64,000 bases of DNA, taken from assembly GCF_029813115.1 (NCBI RefSeq), contig NZ_JAPZDS010000015.1:1-64000 (forward strand), given 5' to 3'. The notes below the pieces were generated by a model that did no database searches, was not told where the DNA came from, and saw only the letters and a program-made list of their open reading frames with translations. This DNA is from Aureimonas sp. SK2 (GTDB lineage: Bacteria > Pseudomonadota > Alphaproteobacteria > Rhizobiales > Rhizobiaceae). This document shows positions 19,292-28,788 of this stretch, piece after piece. Every line of letters begins with the position of its first letter. Position 1 is the stretch's first letter. The translations under genes and the position numbers were made by a program.

Positions 19292-20193
19292 GCGCGCCGA
19301 CCGCCCCCCGCCGGTGCCAGGCGGCGCATCTGGACCATGGCCATGGGGGTCCTCAGGCTGTCGGTGTCGGTTTCCAGCGTCAGCTCGTCCTTGCCTCGCT
19401 TGGTGGTGCGGGCGAGGATCTCGAACACGGCGGCCGTGGTCCCCTGGAGCGCCTTCTCGCCGGTGGCGCCCGAAAGGATGCGGGCGAGGAACACGGCGCC
19501 GGTGAGGTCGCCGAGCCCGTTGGGCACGCCCTCGATGCGCCGGTGCTCGGCCAGCATCGCCATCCCGTCGGCGACCAGGAGATTGCCGATCCCCCCGCGC
19601 AGGAGCGGAAAGGCCGAGGTGACGACGACCTGGGCCGGCCCCAGCGCGCTCGCCGCCTCGATCAGGTGGTCGTTGGTGGAGAATTCGAGCCCGGTCAGGA
19701 ATTCCAGCTCGAAGCGGTTGGGCGTCGCGATGTCGGCGCGAGGGACAAGCAGGTCGCGAATGGCGGCCACCGTCTCGGCCGGCTGGTAGAGGCGCCCGCC
19801 CCCCTCCCCGCCGTCGCCGACGACAGGATCGCAGAGGTAGAGAGCCTTCGGGTTCGCCCGCCGCACGGCATCCACCAGCCGCGCGGCGGGCTCCACCTGA
19901 TGGGCGGCGCCGAAATAGCCCGTGATCACGGCCCCGACCTCGCCGAGCCAGGGCGCGCGGGCAAGATCGTCGACAAAGGCGGAGAACGCCGCCTCGTCCG
20001 GCACGATGCGCGTCGCCGGCCCGTGGCCGGGATGCCAGGGCAGCGTCACGGTCGGCACCGACCAGACGGGATGCCCGAGCGACTCCAGCGCGAACACCAC
20101 GGCCCGGTTGCCCACCGTGCCGCGCGCGACGTGGCTGGAGATCGACAGGACGGCAGGCTTGTCCCCGCCGGGGGAGGAAACGGAAGAGGACAT
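19288..20193 (-). CDS. pdxY: Pyridoxal kinase PdxY
   Basis: A 301-residue ribokinase-fold kinase that phosphorylates pyridoxal in the PLP salvage pathway. The N-terminus has VLSISSHVARGTVGNRAVVF, matching the PdxK/PdxY start. YLCDPVVGD and ATPNRFELEFLTGLE follow, and the anion-hole/catalytic motif is PNGLGDLTGAVFLARIL with the catalytic aspartate. PdxY rather than ThiD-type PdxK is inferred from overall length and these motifs. It begins 9 bp after a small membrane-protein gene, and its stop overlaps the DUF429 start. Confidence 0.92.
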   Translation of the reverse strand: MSSSVSSPGGDKPAVLSISSHVARGTVGNRAVVFALESLGHPVWSVPTVTLPWHPGHGPATRIVPDEAAFSAFVDDLARAPWLGEVGAVITGYFGAAHQVEPAARLVDAVRRANPKALYLCDPVVGDGGEGGGRLYQPAETVAAIRDLLVPRADIATPNRFELEFLTGLEFSTNDHLIEAASALGPAQVVVTSAFPLLRGGIGNLLVADGMAMLAEHRRIEGVPNGLGDLTGAVFLARILSGATGEKALQGTTAAVFEILARTTKRGKDELTLETDTDSLRTPMAMVQMRRLAPAGGGRRA

Positions 20194-20202
20194 CGGCGCC
20201 GA

Positions 20203-20460
20203 TCAGGGGGACGAGAGCTGGACGGCGAGGCCGATCGCGAGGGCGAAGAAGGCGAGAAGGCCGGCAAGCCGCCCGATGCGCGTGCCGATCACCTCCATCC
20301 GGTCGGCCGGATCGGCGTCGCCCGCCCAGAAGTGGCGGCGCAGCCCGCGCGACATGCTTTCGGCCGCCGCGCCGGTCTGGGGGTCGGTCTCCTGCCGGAC
20401 GCGGCGCAGGATGGCCTCGGCCTCGGCCTGCCGGGCGTGGTCGTCGGGGCGGTTCGTCAT
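20203..20460 (-). CDS. Small single-pass membrane protein, unknown
   Basis: An 85-residue protein with a charged N-terminal half (DDHARQAEAEAILRRVRQET) and one C-terminal transmembrane helix (LAGLLAFFALAIGLAVQL) ending SSP. No family is recognised. GAGGGTC lies before this ATG; an in-frame ATG 18 bp upstream is equally possible. It leads the pdxY-DUF429-carbonic anhydrase transcription unit with a 9-bp gap and is divergent from the glutamate dehydrogenase gene. Confidence 0.65.
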   Translation of the reverse strand: MTNRPDDHARQAEAEAILRRVRQETDPQTGAAAESMSRGLRRHFWAGDADPADRMEVIGTRIGRLAGLLAFFALAIGLAVQLSSP

Positions 20461-20651
20461 GGCCGGACCCTCGCGCAAAAGCGTGGCGAGAGCAATACGA
20501 GCCGGCGGCCCGCCGGGCGACTTGCGGTCGTGCCGCCCTATAAGGGAGGTTGCCCCGGCGGGTCCCTCATGGTCCCGTCACGGGCCGATGAGATGATTCG
20601 CATGGGGCCGGTTTAGCGCCCCGGCAGGCAGTTCTTCCCGAGGGGATCCGC

Positions 20652-23600
20652 ATGGCGACCGAGCCGAACCCGACCAAGACCCGGATCATCACCGGCGCCC
20701 TGGCGCACCTGCCCGAGGGCGGGGCCGGGGCGCGGCTGGCGCCGCTCCTGTTCGCGCGCCCGCCGGCCGAGGACCTCGCCGCCTTCTCGCCGGACGCCCT
20801 TGCCAAGCTCGCCGACGAGGCGGTGTCGGTGCTCGACCGCCACCGGCCGGGCCGGGCGGTGGTCTCCGTGCGGCGCCTGCGGGGCGAGCTCCGGGCCGGC
20901 GAGCCCGTCACCGCCGTCACCATCGCCCATGACGACATGCCCTTCCTGTTCGATTCGGTGATCGCCGAGATCGCCGACCGGGCGCCCGCCATCCACGAGA
21001 TCTCCCATCCGATCCTCCTGATCGAGCGCGGCGCGGACGGTGCGCCGTTGCGCCTGTCCGAGCGCCGGCCGGGGGCGGCGGGCGGCGATCCCGTCAGCCT
21101 GATCCAGGTGGTGATCGAGCCGATGCCGGACCCGGCGGCCGAGGAGGCGCTGGCCCGCAGCCTGGAGGCGATCCTCGGCGAGGTGGCCGTCGCCAATGCC
21201 GACTTCCCGGCCATGCGCGCGCGGGTGGAAGAGGCCGCCCGCGCCATCGAGGCGCGCGCCGCCGCGCAGCGCGACGAGGGCAAGGCGGGCGCCGACCGGG
21301 AGGGCGCCGCCCTTCTCGACTGGCTCGCCGCCGGCAACTTCATCTTCCTGGGCCTGCGCGAATTCTCCTATCATGCCGAAGGCGAGGCGCTGCGCCGCGT
21401 GGAGGGCAGCGATCTCGGCATCCTGCGCGACCCGAACGTGCGTGTCCTGCGCCGCGAGGGGGCGACGGACGCACCGAGCCCCGAGCTGCGGGCCTTCCTG
21501 GAGGATCCCGAGCCGCTCATCGTCGCCAAGGCCAACAGCCGTGCGCGCGTCCACCGCCGCGCCTACATGGACTATGTCGGCGTCAAGCTGCGCGACGCGG
21601 ACGGGCGGCTGACCGGCGAGCTGCGCGTGGTCGGCCTCTTCGCGTCCGGCGCCTATACCCAGCCGCTCGCCTCCATCCCCTACCTGCGCGCCAAGGCCGC
21701 CACCGTCACCGAGCGCTTCGGCTTCAACCCGCGCTCCCATTCGGGCAAGGCGCTGGCGGTCGCGCTCGAGACCTATTCGCGCGACGAGATGTTCCAGATC
21801 GACGTCGATCTCCTGGAGCGCTTCGTCGGCATCGTGACCGAACTCGGCGAGCGCCCGCGCATCCGCGTCCTGCCGCGCATCGACCGGTTCGACCGTTTCG
21901 TCTCCGTGCTCGTCTTCGTGCCCCGCGAACGCTACGACGCGCGCCTGCGCGACGAGATCGGCGTCATCCTCGCCGACCGCTACGACGGCCACGTCTCGGC
22001 CTATTACCCGAACTTCCCGGAAGGCTCGCTCGCCTCCATCCACTACATTATCGGACGCACCGGCGGGCCGACGCCGGAGGCGGACGTCACCGAGATCGAG
22101 ATGGTGATCGCGGCCATCGCGCGCGACTGGTCGCTCGCCTTCGAGCGGGCGGCCGCGCGCACCGGACGGCTGGGCGAGCTGACGGCGCTCGCCCCCGGCC
22201 TGCCGGGCGGCTACCGTGACGCGGTCGACCCCGAGGAGGCGGTGGAGGACGCCGCGCGCATCCTGGAGCTGCGCGCGGGCTCGCCGCTCGGCATCGACTT
22301 CTACCGCCGCGAGGGCGACGAGGCCGCCTCGCTGCGCCTCAAAATCTTCCATCTCGGCGAGGCCCTCCCCCTGTCGCGCCGGGTGCCGATCCTGGAGAAC
22401 ATGGGCTTCTCGCCGCTGGCCGAGCAGACGTACGAGATCCTGCGCGCCGACGGAAGCCATGTCTGGCTGCACGACATGGAGTTGATCCCGCGCTCCAGGT
22501 CCTTCGCCGCGCCGACCGACAAGGGGCTCGCCCTGGAGGCCACGCTCCAGGCCGTGGTGGACGGGCGCATCGAGGACGACGCCTTCAACGCGCTGGTGCT
22601 CGGGGCCGGGCTCGACTGGCGCGAGGCCAACGTGCTGCGCGCCTATGCCCGCTATCTCCGCCAGACGGGCTTCGCCACGACGCCCGAATTCATGGCGCAG
22701 GTGCTGGAGCGCCAGCCGGACGTGGCGCGCGCGCTGGTCGCCCTCTTCACCGGCGCCTTCGACCCGGCGCGCGAGCGCCGCGCCGACGCGCTGCCGGACG
22801 AGCTCGCCGAGGACGCGGAAGCGGTCCAGGCCGCCGCCCGCGGCACGCTGGAGCCGCTCCTGGCGCTGCGCCGCTCGCTGGACGCCATCACGAGCCTCGA
22901 CGAAGACCGCGTGGTGCGCCGTCTGATGGGCGCCGTGCTGGCCACGCTGCGCACCAACTTCTACGCCGTGCCCGACGTCTCGGCCGACCCCAACTCGGTG
23001 CCGACAGCGGTCAAACCCGCGCTCGCCTTCAAGATCGACCCGCACCGGATCGAGGGCATTCCTGCCCCCGTTCCCTATCGCGAGATCTTCGTCTTCGACG
23101 CGCGCGTCGAGGGCGTGCATCTGCGCTTCGGCCCGGTGGCGCGCGGGGGCCTGCGCTGGTCCGACCGAAGCCAGGACTACCGCACCGAGATTCTTGGCCT
23201 CGTGAAGGCGCAGCAGGTCAAGAACGCGGTGATCGTGCCGGTCGGCTCCAAGGGCGGCTTCTACCCCAAGCGCCTGCCGGACGCCGCCAACCGCGAGGCC
23301 TGGTTCGAGGCAGGCCGTTCGGCCTATGTCGTCTTCATCGCCTCGCTCCTGTCGGTCACCGACAATATCGAGCCGTCGGGCGAGGCGGTGACGCCGACCG
23401 GCGTCGTCGCCTATGACGAGCTCGACCCCTATTTCGTGGTAGCCGCCGACAAGGGCACCGCGACCTTCTCCGACACGGCCAACGCGGTCGCGCGCGCGCG
23501 CGGCTTCTGGCTGGACGACGCCTTCGCCTCCGGCGGCTCGGCCGGCTACGACCACAAGGCGATGGGCATCACCGCGCGCGGCGCCTGGGAGGCAGTGAAG

Positions 23601-25535
23601 CGACACTTCCGCGAGATGGGCCGCGACGGGAAGGCCTGGGACATCCAGTCCGAACCCTTCACGGTCGCGGGCTGCGGCGACATGTCGGGCGACGTCTTCG
23701 GCAACGGCATGCTCCTGTCGAAGAAGATCCGGCTGGTCGCCGCCTTCGACCACCGCGACATCTTCATCGACCCGAACCCGGACGAGGCGCGCTCGTTCGA
23801 AGAGCGCCAGCGCCTCTTCGCCCTGCCCCGCTCGTCCTGGGCCGACTTCGACCGCTCGGTCATCTCGAGCGGCGGCGGCGTCTTCTCGCGCCGCGACAAG
23901 CTGATCCGCCTGTCGCCCGAAGCCGCCAACGCCATCGGCTTCGACAAGGCCTCAGGCACGCCGGCCGAGATCATCTCGGCCATCCTGAAAAGCCCGGTGG
24001 ACCTCCTCTGGTTCGGCGGCATCGGCACCTATGTCCGCGCCTCGACCGAGACCAATCTCGACGTCGGCGACCGCGCCAACGACGCGGTGCGCATCGCCGG
24101 CCGCGAGGTGCGCGCCAAGGTCATCGGCGAGGGTGCCAATCTCGGCCTGACGCAGGCCGGGCGCATCGAGGCGGCGCGCTCGGGCGTGCGGCTCAACACC
24201 GACGCGATCGACAATTCCGCCGGCGTCAACACGTCGGACGTCGAGGTCAACTTCAAGATCGCGCTGCGCCAGCCGCTCGCCGAGGGACGCATCTCGCGCG
24301 AGGAGCGCGACCGGCTGCTCGGCTCCATGACCGACGAGGTGGCGGCGCTGGTGCTGGCGAACAACTACGCGCAGACGCTGGCGATCTCGCTGGAGGAAAA
24401 GGCCGGGGTGTCGCGCCTCGCGCTTCAGGCCCGGCTGATGTCGGCGCTGGAGGAGATGGGCGCGCTGGACCGGCAGGTCGAGACCCTGCCCTCGCCCGGC
24501 GCCATCGCGGACCTTCGCGCGCGGGGCCAGTGCCTGACGCGGCCGGAACTGGCGGTGCTGCTCGCCTATGCCAAGATCGACCTCTTCAACACCTTGGTCG
24601 CAGGCCCGCTGCCGGACGACCCCTATCTCGCCGGCCGGCTTCTCGCCTACTTCCCCAAGGCGCTGCGCGAGAAGTTCGAGGCGGACGTTCTCGCCCATCG
24701 CCTGCGGCGCGAGATCGTGGCGACCGGGCTCGCCAACGGCTTCGTCAACCATCTCGGCCTGTCCTTCGCCACGGTCCTGCGCGATGCGACGGGCCGGTCG
24801 GGCTCGGTTCTGGCGGCCGCCTATGTCGCGATCCACGACGGGTTCGACATCGCCGACCTCCTCCGGCAGATCGACGCGCTGGACGCCCGCCTGCCGGGTT
24901 CGGTCCAGAACGACCTCTATGCAGCCGTGTCCTTCTTCCTGCAGGTCGGGGTCGCGGGCCTCGCGCGCTCGGGCGCCTTCGACCTCGGCGAGACGGCGGG
25001 GGCGCTCAAGCGCCTGTCCACCGAGTTCGGCCCGTCGCTGGTGGATCTCGCCAGCGACGGCGCGCGCGCCGAGTTCACCGCCGCCCAGGCCGCCTGGGTC
25101 GCCGCCGGCGTGCCCGACGAGTTGGCCACCCGCATCGCCCGCCTGCCGCTTCTCGCCCTCCTGCCGGACGTCGAGCGTGTTTCACGTGAAACGGGACGGC
25201 CGTTCGGCGAGGCGATGCGCGCCACCTTCGCCATCACGCAGGCGCTCCACATCGGCCGGCTTGAGGAGGCGCTCGTCTCGCTGCGCCCGTCCGACTACTA
25301 CGAGACGCTGGCGCTGGAGCGCGCCGGCAGCCAGATCGCGCGCGAGCGCCGGCGCCTGACCATCCTCGCGCTCAGCGAGGGCGACGGCGAGGACCCCGTG
25401 GCCGCCTGGACGGCGGCGCAGGGCGAGGCCGTCCGCACCGCCGCCGAGCAGCTCCAGCGCCTGGCGGGAACCGGCGAGACCTCCGTCTCCCGGCTGACGC
25501 TGGCCGCCGGTCTGCTCCAGGACGTCGGCCTCTGA
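20652..25535 (+). CDS. gdhZ: NAD-specific glutamate dehydrogenase, 180-kDa class
   Basis: A 1627-residue enzyme that oxidatively deaminates glutamate to 2-oxoglutarate. It belongs to the large L-GDH180 class (gdhZ in Caulobacter, gdhB in Pseudomonas). The N-terminal ACT-like regulatory region has VTIAHDDMPFLFDSVIAEI. The catalytic domain contains FGPVARGGLRWSDRSQDYR, the lysine-rich AQQVKNAVIVPVGSKGGFYP, and the Rossmann part FTVAGCGDMSGDVFGNGML. KVIGEGANLGLTQAGRIE follows. The start MATEPNPTKTRI sits after GAGGGGATCCGC. A parS site is embedded at 25178-25193, read as VSRET. A 1046-codon antisense open frame opposite it is a GC shadow. Confidence 0.95.
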   Translation: MATEPNPTKTRIITGALAHLPEGGAGARLAPLLFARPPAEDLAAFSPDALAKLADEAVSVLDRHRPGRAVVSVRRLRGELRAGEPVTAVTIAHDDMPFLFDSVIAEIADRAPAIHEISHPILLIERGADGAPLRLSERRPGAAGGDPVSLIQVVIEPMPDPAAEEALARSLEAILGEVAVANADFPAMRARVEEAARAIEARAAAQRDEGKAGADREGAALLDWLAAGNFIFLGLREFSYHAEGEALRRVEGSDLGILRDPNVRVLRREGATDAPSPELRAFLEDPEPLIVAKANSRARVHRRAYMDYVGVKLRDADGRLTGELRVVGLFASGAYTQPLASIPYLRAKAATVTERFGFNPRSHSGKALAVALETYSRDEMFQIDVDLLERFVGIVTELGERPRIRVLPRIDRFDRFVSVLVFVPRERYDARLRDEIGVILADRYDGHVSAYYPNFPEGSLASIHYIIGRTGGPTPEADVTEIEMVIAAIARDWSLAFERAAARTGRLGELTALAPGLPGGYRDAVDPEEAVEDAARILELRAGSPLGIDFYRREGDEAASLRLKIFHLGEALPLSRRVPILENMGFSPLAEQTYEILRADGSHVWLHDMELIPRSRSFAAPTDKGLALEATLQAVVDGRIEDDAFNALVLGAGLDWREANVLRAYARYLRQTGFATTPEFMAQVLERQPDVARALVALFTGAFDPARERRADALPDELAEDAEAVQAAARGTLEPLLALRRSLDAITSLDEDRVVRRLMGAVLATLRTNFYAVPDVSADPNSVPTAVKPALAFKIDPHRIEGIPAPVPYREIFVFDARVEGVHLRFGPVARGGLRWSDRSQDYRTEILGLVKAQQVKNAVIVPVGSKGGFYPKRLPDAANREAWFEAGRSAYVVFIASLLSVTDNIEPSGEAVTPTGVVAYDELDPYFVVAADKGTATFSDTANAVARARGFWLDDAFASGGSAGYDHKAMGITARGAWEAVKRHFREMGRDGKAWDIQSEPFTVAGCGDMSGDVFGNGMLLSKKIRLVAAFDHRDIFIDPNPDEARSFEERQRLFALPRSSWADFDRSVISSGGGVFSRRDKLIRLSPEAANAIGFDKASGTPAEIISAILKSPVDLLWFGGIGTYVRASTETNLDVGDRANDAVRIAGREVRAKVIGEGANLGLTQAGRIEAARSGVRLNTDAIDNSAGVNTSDVEVNFKIALRQPLAEGRISREERDRLLGSMTDEVAALVLANNYAQTLAISLEEKAGVSRLALQARLMSALEEMGALDRQVETLPSPGAIADLRARGQCLTRPELAVLLAYAKIDLFNTLVAGPLPDDPYLAGRLLAYFPKALREKFEADVLAHRLRREIVATGLANGFVNHLGLSFATVLRDATGRSGSVLAAAYVAIHDGFDIADLLRQIDALDARLPGSVQNDLYAAVSFFLQVGVAGLARSGAFDLGETAGALKRLSTEFGPSLVDLASDGARAEFTAAQAAWVAAGVPDELATRIARLPLLALLPDVERVSRETGRPFGEAMRATFAITQALHIGRLEEALVSLRPSDYYETLALERAGSQIARERRRLTILALSEGDGEDPVAAWTAAQGEAVRTAAEQLQRLAGTGETSVSRLTLAAGLLQDVGL
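25178..25193. promoter_or_regulatory. parS site 2, inside gdhZ
   Basis: TGTTTCACGTGAAACG matches the parS palindrome at 15 of 16 positions, with only the last base differing. It lies near the 3' end of the glutamate dehydrogenase gene and is translated as VSRET. Confidence 0.9.
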
Positions 25536-25548
25536 GAGTACGCGGCCC

Positions 25549-25567
25549 CGGCGAACCGGCTTCGCCG
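25549..25567 (+). terminator. Hairpin after gdhZ
   Basis: CGGCGAA and TTCGCCG form a perfect 7-bp stem around CCGGC, 13 bp after the gdhZ stop, followed by AGGCTCTTT. It is a plausible weak terminator between two convergent genes. Confidence 0.45.
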
Positions 25568-25580
25568 AGGCTCTTTCGCG

Positions 25581-25916
25581 TCAGGTCGGATTCGCGCCGC
25601 CGGGCTGAGCCGGTGCCGCTTCCGGCGGAATCACCGGCGTCGTGCCGGGATCGGGCGCCGGGACCGGCGCTTCGATCCCGGTCGCGCCGGTCGGCGGCGG
25701 CACCAGCACGCCGCCGCAATCGGCGAGCTGGCCGCTGAGGGTCTGTCCGTCCGCCCCGTCCGGCTGCGCCGCGCATGGGTCGGTGGACGGGGGAATGGCC
25801 TGGAGGGGCGTGTCCTGGCTGCCGGGCGCCGGCGTCGTCGGGGTGGTCTGCGCCAGGGCGGGCGCGGCGCCGAGAAGAAGCATGGCGCAAAGGGCGCCGA
25901 GCGGGCGTCGGGTCAT
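25581..25916 (-). CDS. Secreted proline-rich hypothetical protein
   Basis: A 111-residue protein with a clear signal peptide (MTRRPLGALCAMLLLGAAPALA, cleavage before QTT). The mature part is low-complexity, rich in Pro, Thr and Ala, with two cysteines about 20 residues apart (DPCAAQ and ADCGG). No domain is recognised; it is probably a periplasmic or surface-exposed disordered protein. AGGAGATGCACG precedes the ATG. It converges with gdhZ and lies downstream of the SRPBCC gene on the same strand. Confidence 0.65.
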   Translation of the reverse strand: MTRRPLGALCAMLLLGAAPALAQTTPTTPAPGSQDTPLQAIPPSTDPCAAQPDGADGQTLSGQLADCGGVLVPPPTGATGIEAPVPAPDPGTTPVIPPEAAPAQPGGANPT

Positions 25917-26009
25917 CGTGCATCTCCTGTTGAGGAGACGGAACGCCGGCCGCGCCCGATCGCTCCCGGACGCCCGTCGGCGGCGATCGCGCCGAGGGCG
26001 GCGACCGTT

Positions 26010-26432
26010 TCAGCCGGCGGGCGCGCCGTCCACGTGCCGGCGGAAATTGTCGAGGATGGCCTGCCAGCCGCCCCGCTGCTCGTCGCGGGAATGCTCGGTC
26101 TCCGGATCGAACGACACACGAACGAGCGTCCCGTCGCCCTCGGGAACGAACAGGATGGTCGCCTGCCGATCGCCGAACCGCGTGTCGATCCGCTCCTCCC
26201 GGACGACGGCGGTGTAGGTCCCGGCGAAGTCGAAGCCCATGCTTCCGTCCTTCGCCTCCATGCGCCAGCTGAAGGCGCCGCCCGCCCGCAGATCGACGCT
26301 GGCGGCGGGGCAGTGCCAGTCGTCGGAGGCGAAGTTCCACTGCCGGATGCGGTCGGGCGCGGTATAGGCGTCCCAGGCCTGCGCGACGGGGGCGCGCACG
26401 CGGGTCTCCACGGTGATCCGGTCGCTCGTCAT
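26010..26432 (-). CDS. SRPBCC (AHSA1-like) domain protein
   Basis: A 140-residue START-like/AHSA1 protein: [34 protein letters not shown] is the family opening read in two parts, and the C-terminal helix [21 protein letters not shown] closes the hydrophobic cavity. Such proteins bind lipids, polyketides or Hsp90-type partners, and the ligand cannot be predicted. GGAGGACGAGA precedes the ATG. It diverges from a thioesterase gene over 129 bp. Confidence 0.88.
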   Translation of the reverse strand: MTSDRITVETRVRAPVAQAWDAYTAPDRIRQWNFASDDWHCPAASVDLRAGGAFSWRMEAKDGSMGFDFAGTYTAVVREERIDTRFGDRQATILFVPEGDGTLVRVSFDPETEHSRDEQRGGWQAILDNFRRHVDGAPAG

Positions 26433-26561
26433 TCTCGTCCTCCGTCCCGGCCTTGCGTCCGGCCCATTTCATCCCGAACCGCAGGGCGAGACAATGGCGG
26501 TCGCGGTTCTTCCCTGCGCCGAACCGTGGCCAAGCGGCGGACGAGTTGCTACGCCAGCGGG

Positions 26562-27014
26562 ATGCACCGAGCCCCCTCCTCTTCCCTCACGCCGCGCCTC
26601 ACCCTTGCCGAGGTGACGGCGTTTCTCGACGCCGCCTTTCCGGCAGAGGCGCGCGGGGCTCTGGGGACGGTCGTCGAGATCGCGCCGGGGCGGCTGCGCA
26701 TGCGGCTCGAGCCGACCGCGGCCATGCTCCGGCCGGGCGGCATCGTGGCAGGCCCGACGCTGATGGGTCTGGCCGACGTCGCGGCCTATGCCGTGATCGC
26801 GGCCCATCACGGGCCGGAGGCGATGGCCCTGACCAACACCCTGTCGATCACCTTCCTGCGTCCCTGCGGTTTCCGGCCGATCACGGCGGAGGCCGAGCTT
26901 CTGAAGCTCGGGCGCCGGGTCGCGACGGTGGACGTGCGCATCCGGGAGGCCGGCGAAAGCCGGCCGGTCGCGCAGGCGACGGTCGGCTACGTCCTGCCCG
27001 AGACGGCGGGCTGA
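26562..27014 (+). CDS. PaaI-type hotdog thioesterase
   Basis: A 150-residue protein of the hotdog-fold thioesterase superfamily, expected to hydrolyse acyl-CoA esters. The catalytic helix region is [20 protein letters not shown], where Asp and neighbouring Gly/Thr take the family positions. [13 protein letters not shown] and [14 protein letters not shown] give the beta-sheet pattern. The frame is open for 176 codons upstream of this ATG, but that part is a shadow of the divergent SRPBCC gene. It ends 43 bp before the convergent purH, with an 8-bp GC inverted repeat between (27017-27024 and 27042-27049). Confidence 0.85.
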   Translation: MHRAPSSSLTPRLTLAEVTAFLDAAFPAEARGALGTVVEIAPGRLRMRLEPTAAMLRPGGIVAGPTLMGLADVAAYAVIAAHHGPEAMALTNTLSITFLRPCGFRPITAEAELLKLGRRVATVDVRIREAGESRPVAQATVGYVLPETAG

Positions 27015-27057
27015 CACCGGCGCGGATCGGGCCTCCCCTTTCGCGCCGGGCGCGGGG

Positions 27058-28671
27058 TCAGTGCCGGAAGTGGCGCATGCCGGTGAAGACCATGGCGATG
27101 TCGTGCTCGTCGGCGGCCTGGATCACCTCGGCGTCGCGCATCGAGCCGCCCGGCTGGATCACCGCCCGCGCCCCTGCCGCCACCGCCGAGAGGAGCCCGT
27201 CGGCGAAGGGGAAGAAGGCGTCGGACGCCACCACCGAGCCCTGCGTCAGCACCGGGCCGCCGGCGCTTCCCACCGCGTCCTCGGCCTTGCGGGCGGCGAT
27301 GCGGGCCGAATCGACGCGGCTCATCTGCCCGGCGCCGATGCCGACCGTCGCGAGGTCCCGCGCATAGACGATGGCGTTGGACTTCACGTGCTTGGCGACG
27401 CGGAAGGCGAAGCGCAGGTCCGCCATCTCGGCCTGCGTCGGCGCGCGCTTCGTCACCACTTTCAGGTCGAGCGCGTCCACCGTGCCGGCATCGCGCGACT
27501 GGACGAGGAGCCCGCCGGCCACCGACTTGACGCTGAGTCCCGACGCGCGCGGGTCGGGCAGGCCGCCGGTCAGGAGCAGGCGCAGGTTCTTCTTGGCGGC
27601 GATCAGCTCGATCGCGGCCTCGTCGGCGTCCGGCGCGATGATGACCTCTGTGAAGACCTTGACGATCTCCGCGGCGGCGGCGGCGTCGAGCCTGCGGTTC
27701 ACCGCCACGATGCCGCCGAAGGCCGAGACCGGGTCGCAGGCGAGCGCCCGGCCGTAGGCTTCGAGGAGCGAGCCGCCTTCGGCGACGCCGCAGGGGTTGG
27801 CGTGCTTGATGATGGCGACCGCCGCCGTGCGCTCGGGGTCGAACTCGGCGACCAGCTCGAAGGCGGCGTCCGTGTCGTTGATGTTGTTGTAGGAGAGCTC
27901 CTTGCCCTGCACCTGCCGCGCCGTGGCGACGCCCGGGCGCCCCGAGCCGTCGAGATAGAAGGCGGCCGACTGGTGCGGGTTCTCGCCGTAGCGGAGCGAG
28001 GAGGCCAGCGTGCCGGCAAAGGCGCGCCGGGCGGGCGCGGCATCGCCCTCCTCGGCCGCGAACCAGGTCGAGACCGCCGCGTCGTAGGCGGCCGTCATGC
28101 CGTAGGCCTTGCCCGCGAGGCGCCGGCGCCGGTCGAGCCCGACGGCGCCGCCGCCTGCGCGAAGCTCCTCCAGGAAGCCGGCATAGTCGGCGGGATCGGT
28201 GAGGACGGAGACATAGGCGTGGTTCTTGGCCCCCGCGCGCACCATGGCGGGGCCGCCGATATCGATGTTCTCGATGATCGACGCCCGGTCGGCGCCGGAC
28301 GCCACCGTCTCGGCGAACGGGTAGAGATTGACCACCAGGAGGTCGATGCCCCCGATGCCGTGGCTTTCCATGGCGCCCGCATGGCTCGCGTCGTCGCGAA
28401 TGCCGAGAAGGCCGCCGTGGACGCCCGGATGCAGCGTCTTCACGCGCCCGTCCATGATCTCGGGAAAGCCGGTCAGCTCCGAGACGTCGCGCACGGGCAG
28501 GCCCGCCGCTTCCAGCGCGGCGCGCGAGCCGCCGGTGGACACGAGCTCGACGCCGAGGTCGGCAAGGCCCCGGGCGAGATCCACCAGCCCCGTCTTGTCG
28601 AAGACCGACAGGAGCGCGCGGGCGATCCTGTGCCGATCGGGAGCGGGGGTGCGGTTGGCGGCGACGGCCAT
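27058..28671 (-). CDS. purH: Bifunctional AICAR formyltransferase/IMP cyclohydrolase
   Basis: A 537-residue enzyme for the last two steps of IMP synthesis. The N-terminal MGS-like cyclohydrolase domain has [27 protein letters not shown] and [16 protein letters not shown]. The formyltransferase domain carries [15 protein letters not shown] with catalytic Lys-His, [10 protein letters not shown] and the C-terminal [11 protein letters not shown]. The start MAVAANRT was preferred over an upstream frame rich in glycine. Its place downstream of rsmB and a heparinase-like gene on the same strand is conserved in rhizobia. Confidence 0.97.
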   Translation of the reverse strand: MAVAANRTPAPDRHRIARALLSVFDKTGLVDLARGLADLGVELVSTGGSRAALEAAGLPVRDVSELTGFPEIMDGRVKTLHPGVHGGLLGIRDDASHAGAMESHGIGGIDLLVVNLYPFAETVASGADRASIIENIDIGGPAMVRAGAKNHAYVSVLTDPADYAGFLEELRAGGGAVGLDRRRRLAGKAYGMTAAYDAAVSTWFAAEEGDAAPARRAFAGTLASSLRYGENPHQSAAFYLDGSGRPGVATARQVQGKELSYNNINDTDAAFELVAEFDPERTAAVAIIKHANPCGVAEGGSLLEAYGRALACDPVSAFGGIVAVNRRLDAAAAAEIVKVFTEVIIAPDADEAAIELIAAKKNLRLLLTGGLPDPRASGLSVKSVAGGLLVQSRDAGTVDALDLKVVTKRAPTQAEMADLRFAFRVAKHVKSNAIVYARDLATVGIGAGQMSRVDSARIAARKAEDAVGSAGGPVLTQGSVVASDAFFPFADGLLSAVAAGARAVIQPGGSMRDAEVIQAADEHDIAMVFTGMRHFRH

Positions 28672-28788
28672 GGCGGCATCCTTCTGACGGCAGCGCGTGG
28701 GGCGCGCGCCCAAGCCGGGCACGCCTCCCATGCCGCCCCCATAGGACGGGCCGGCCCGGCGCACAACCGGTTCCGGCTCGAAGGGCGC

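Noticed and set aside
20613-23753. A 1046-codon open frame antisense to gdhZ
   Set aside because: Its composition is Gly/Arg/Ala/Asp/His-rich with no domain, and it mirrors the codon bias of gdhZ. Long antisense frames are expected in GC-rich DNA; the same applies to antisense frames over lpdA, sucA, leuS, mnmG and acs.
27017-27049. 8-bp inverted repeat between the thioesterase gene and purH as a terminator
   Set aside because: The loop is 17 nt and no U-tract follows on either strand; kept only as a remark in the thioesterase entry.
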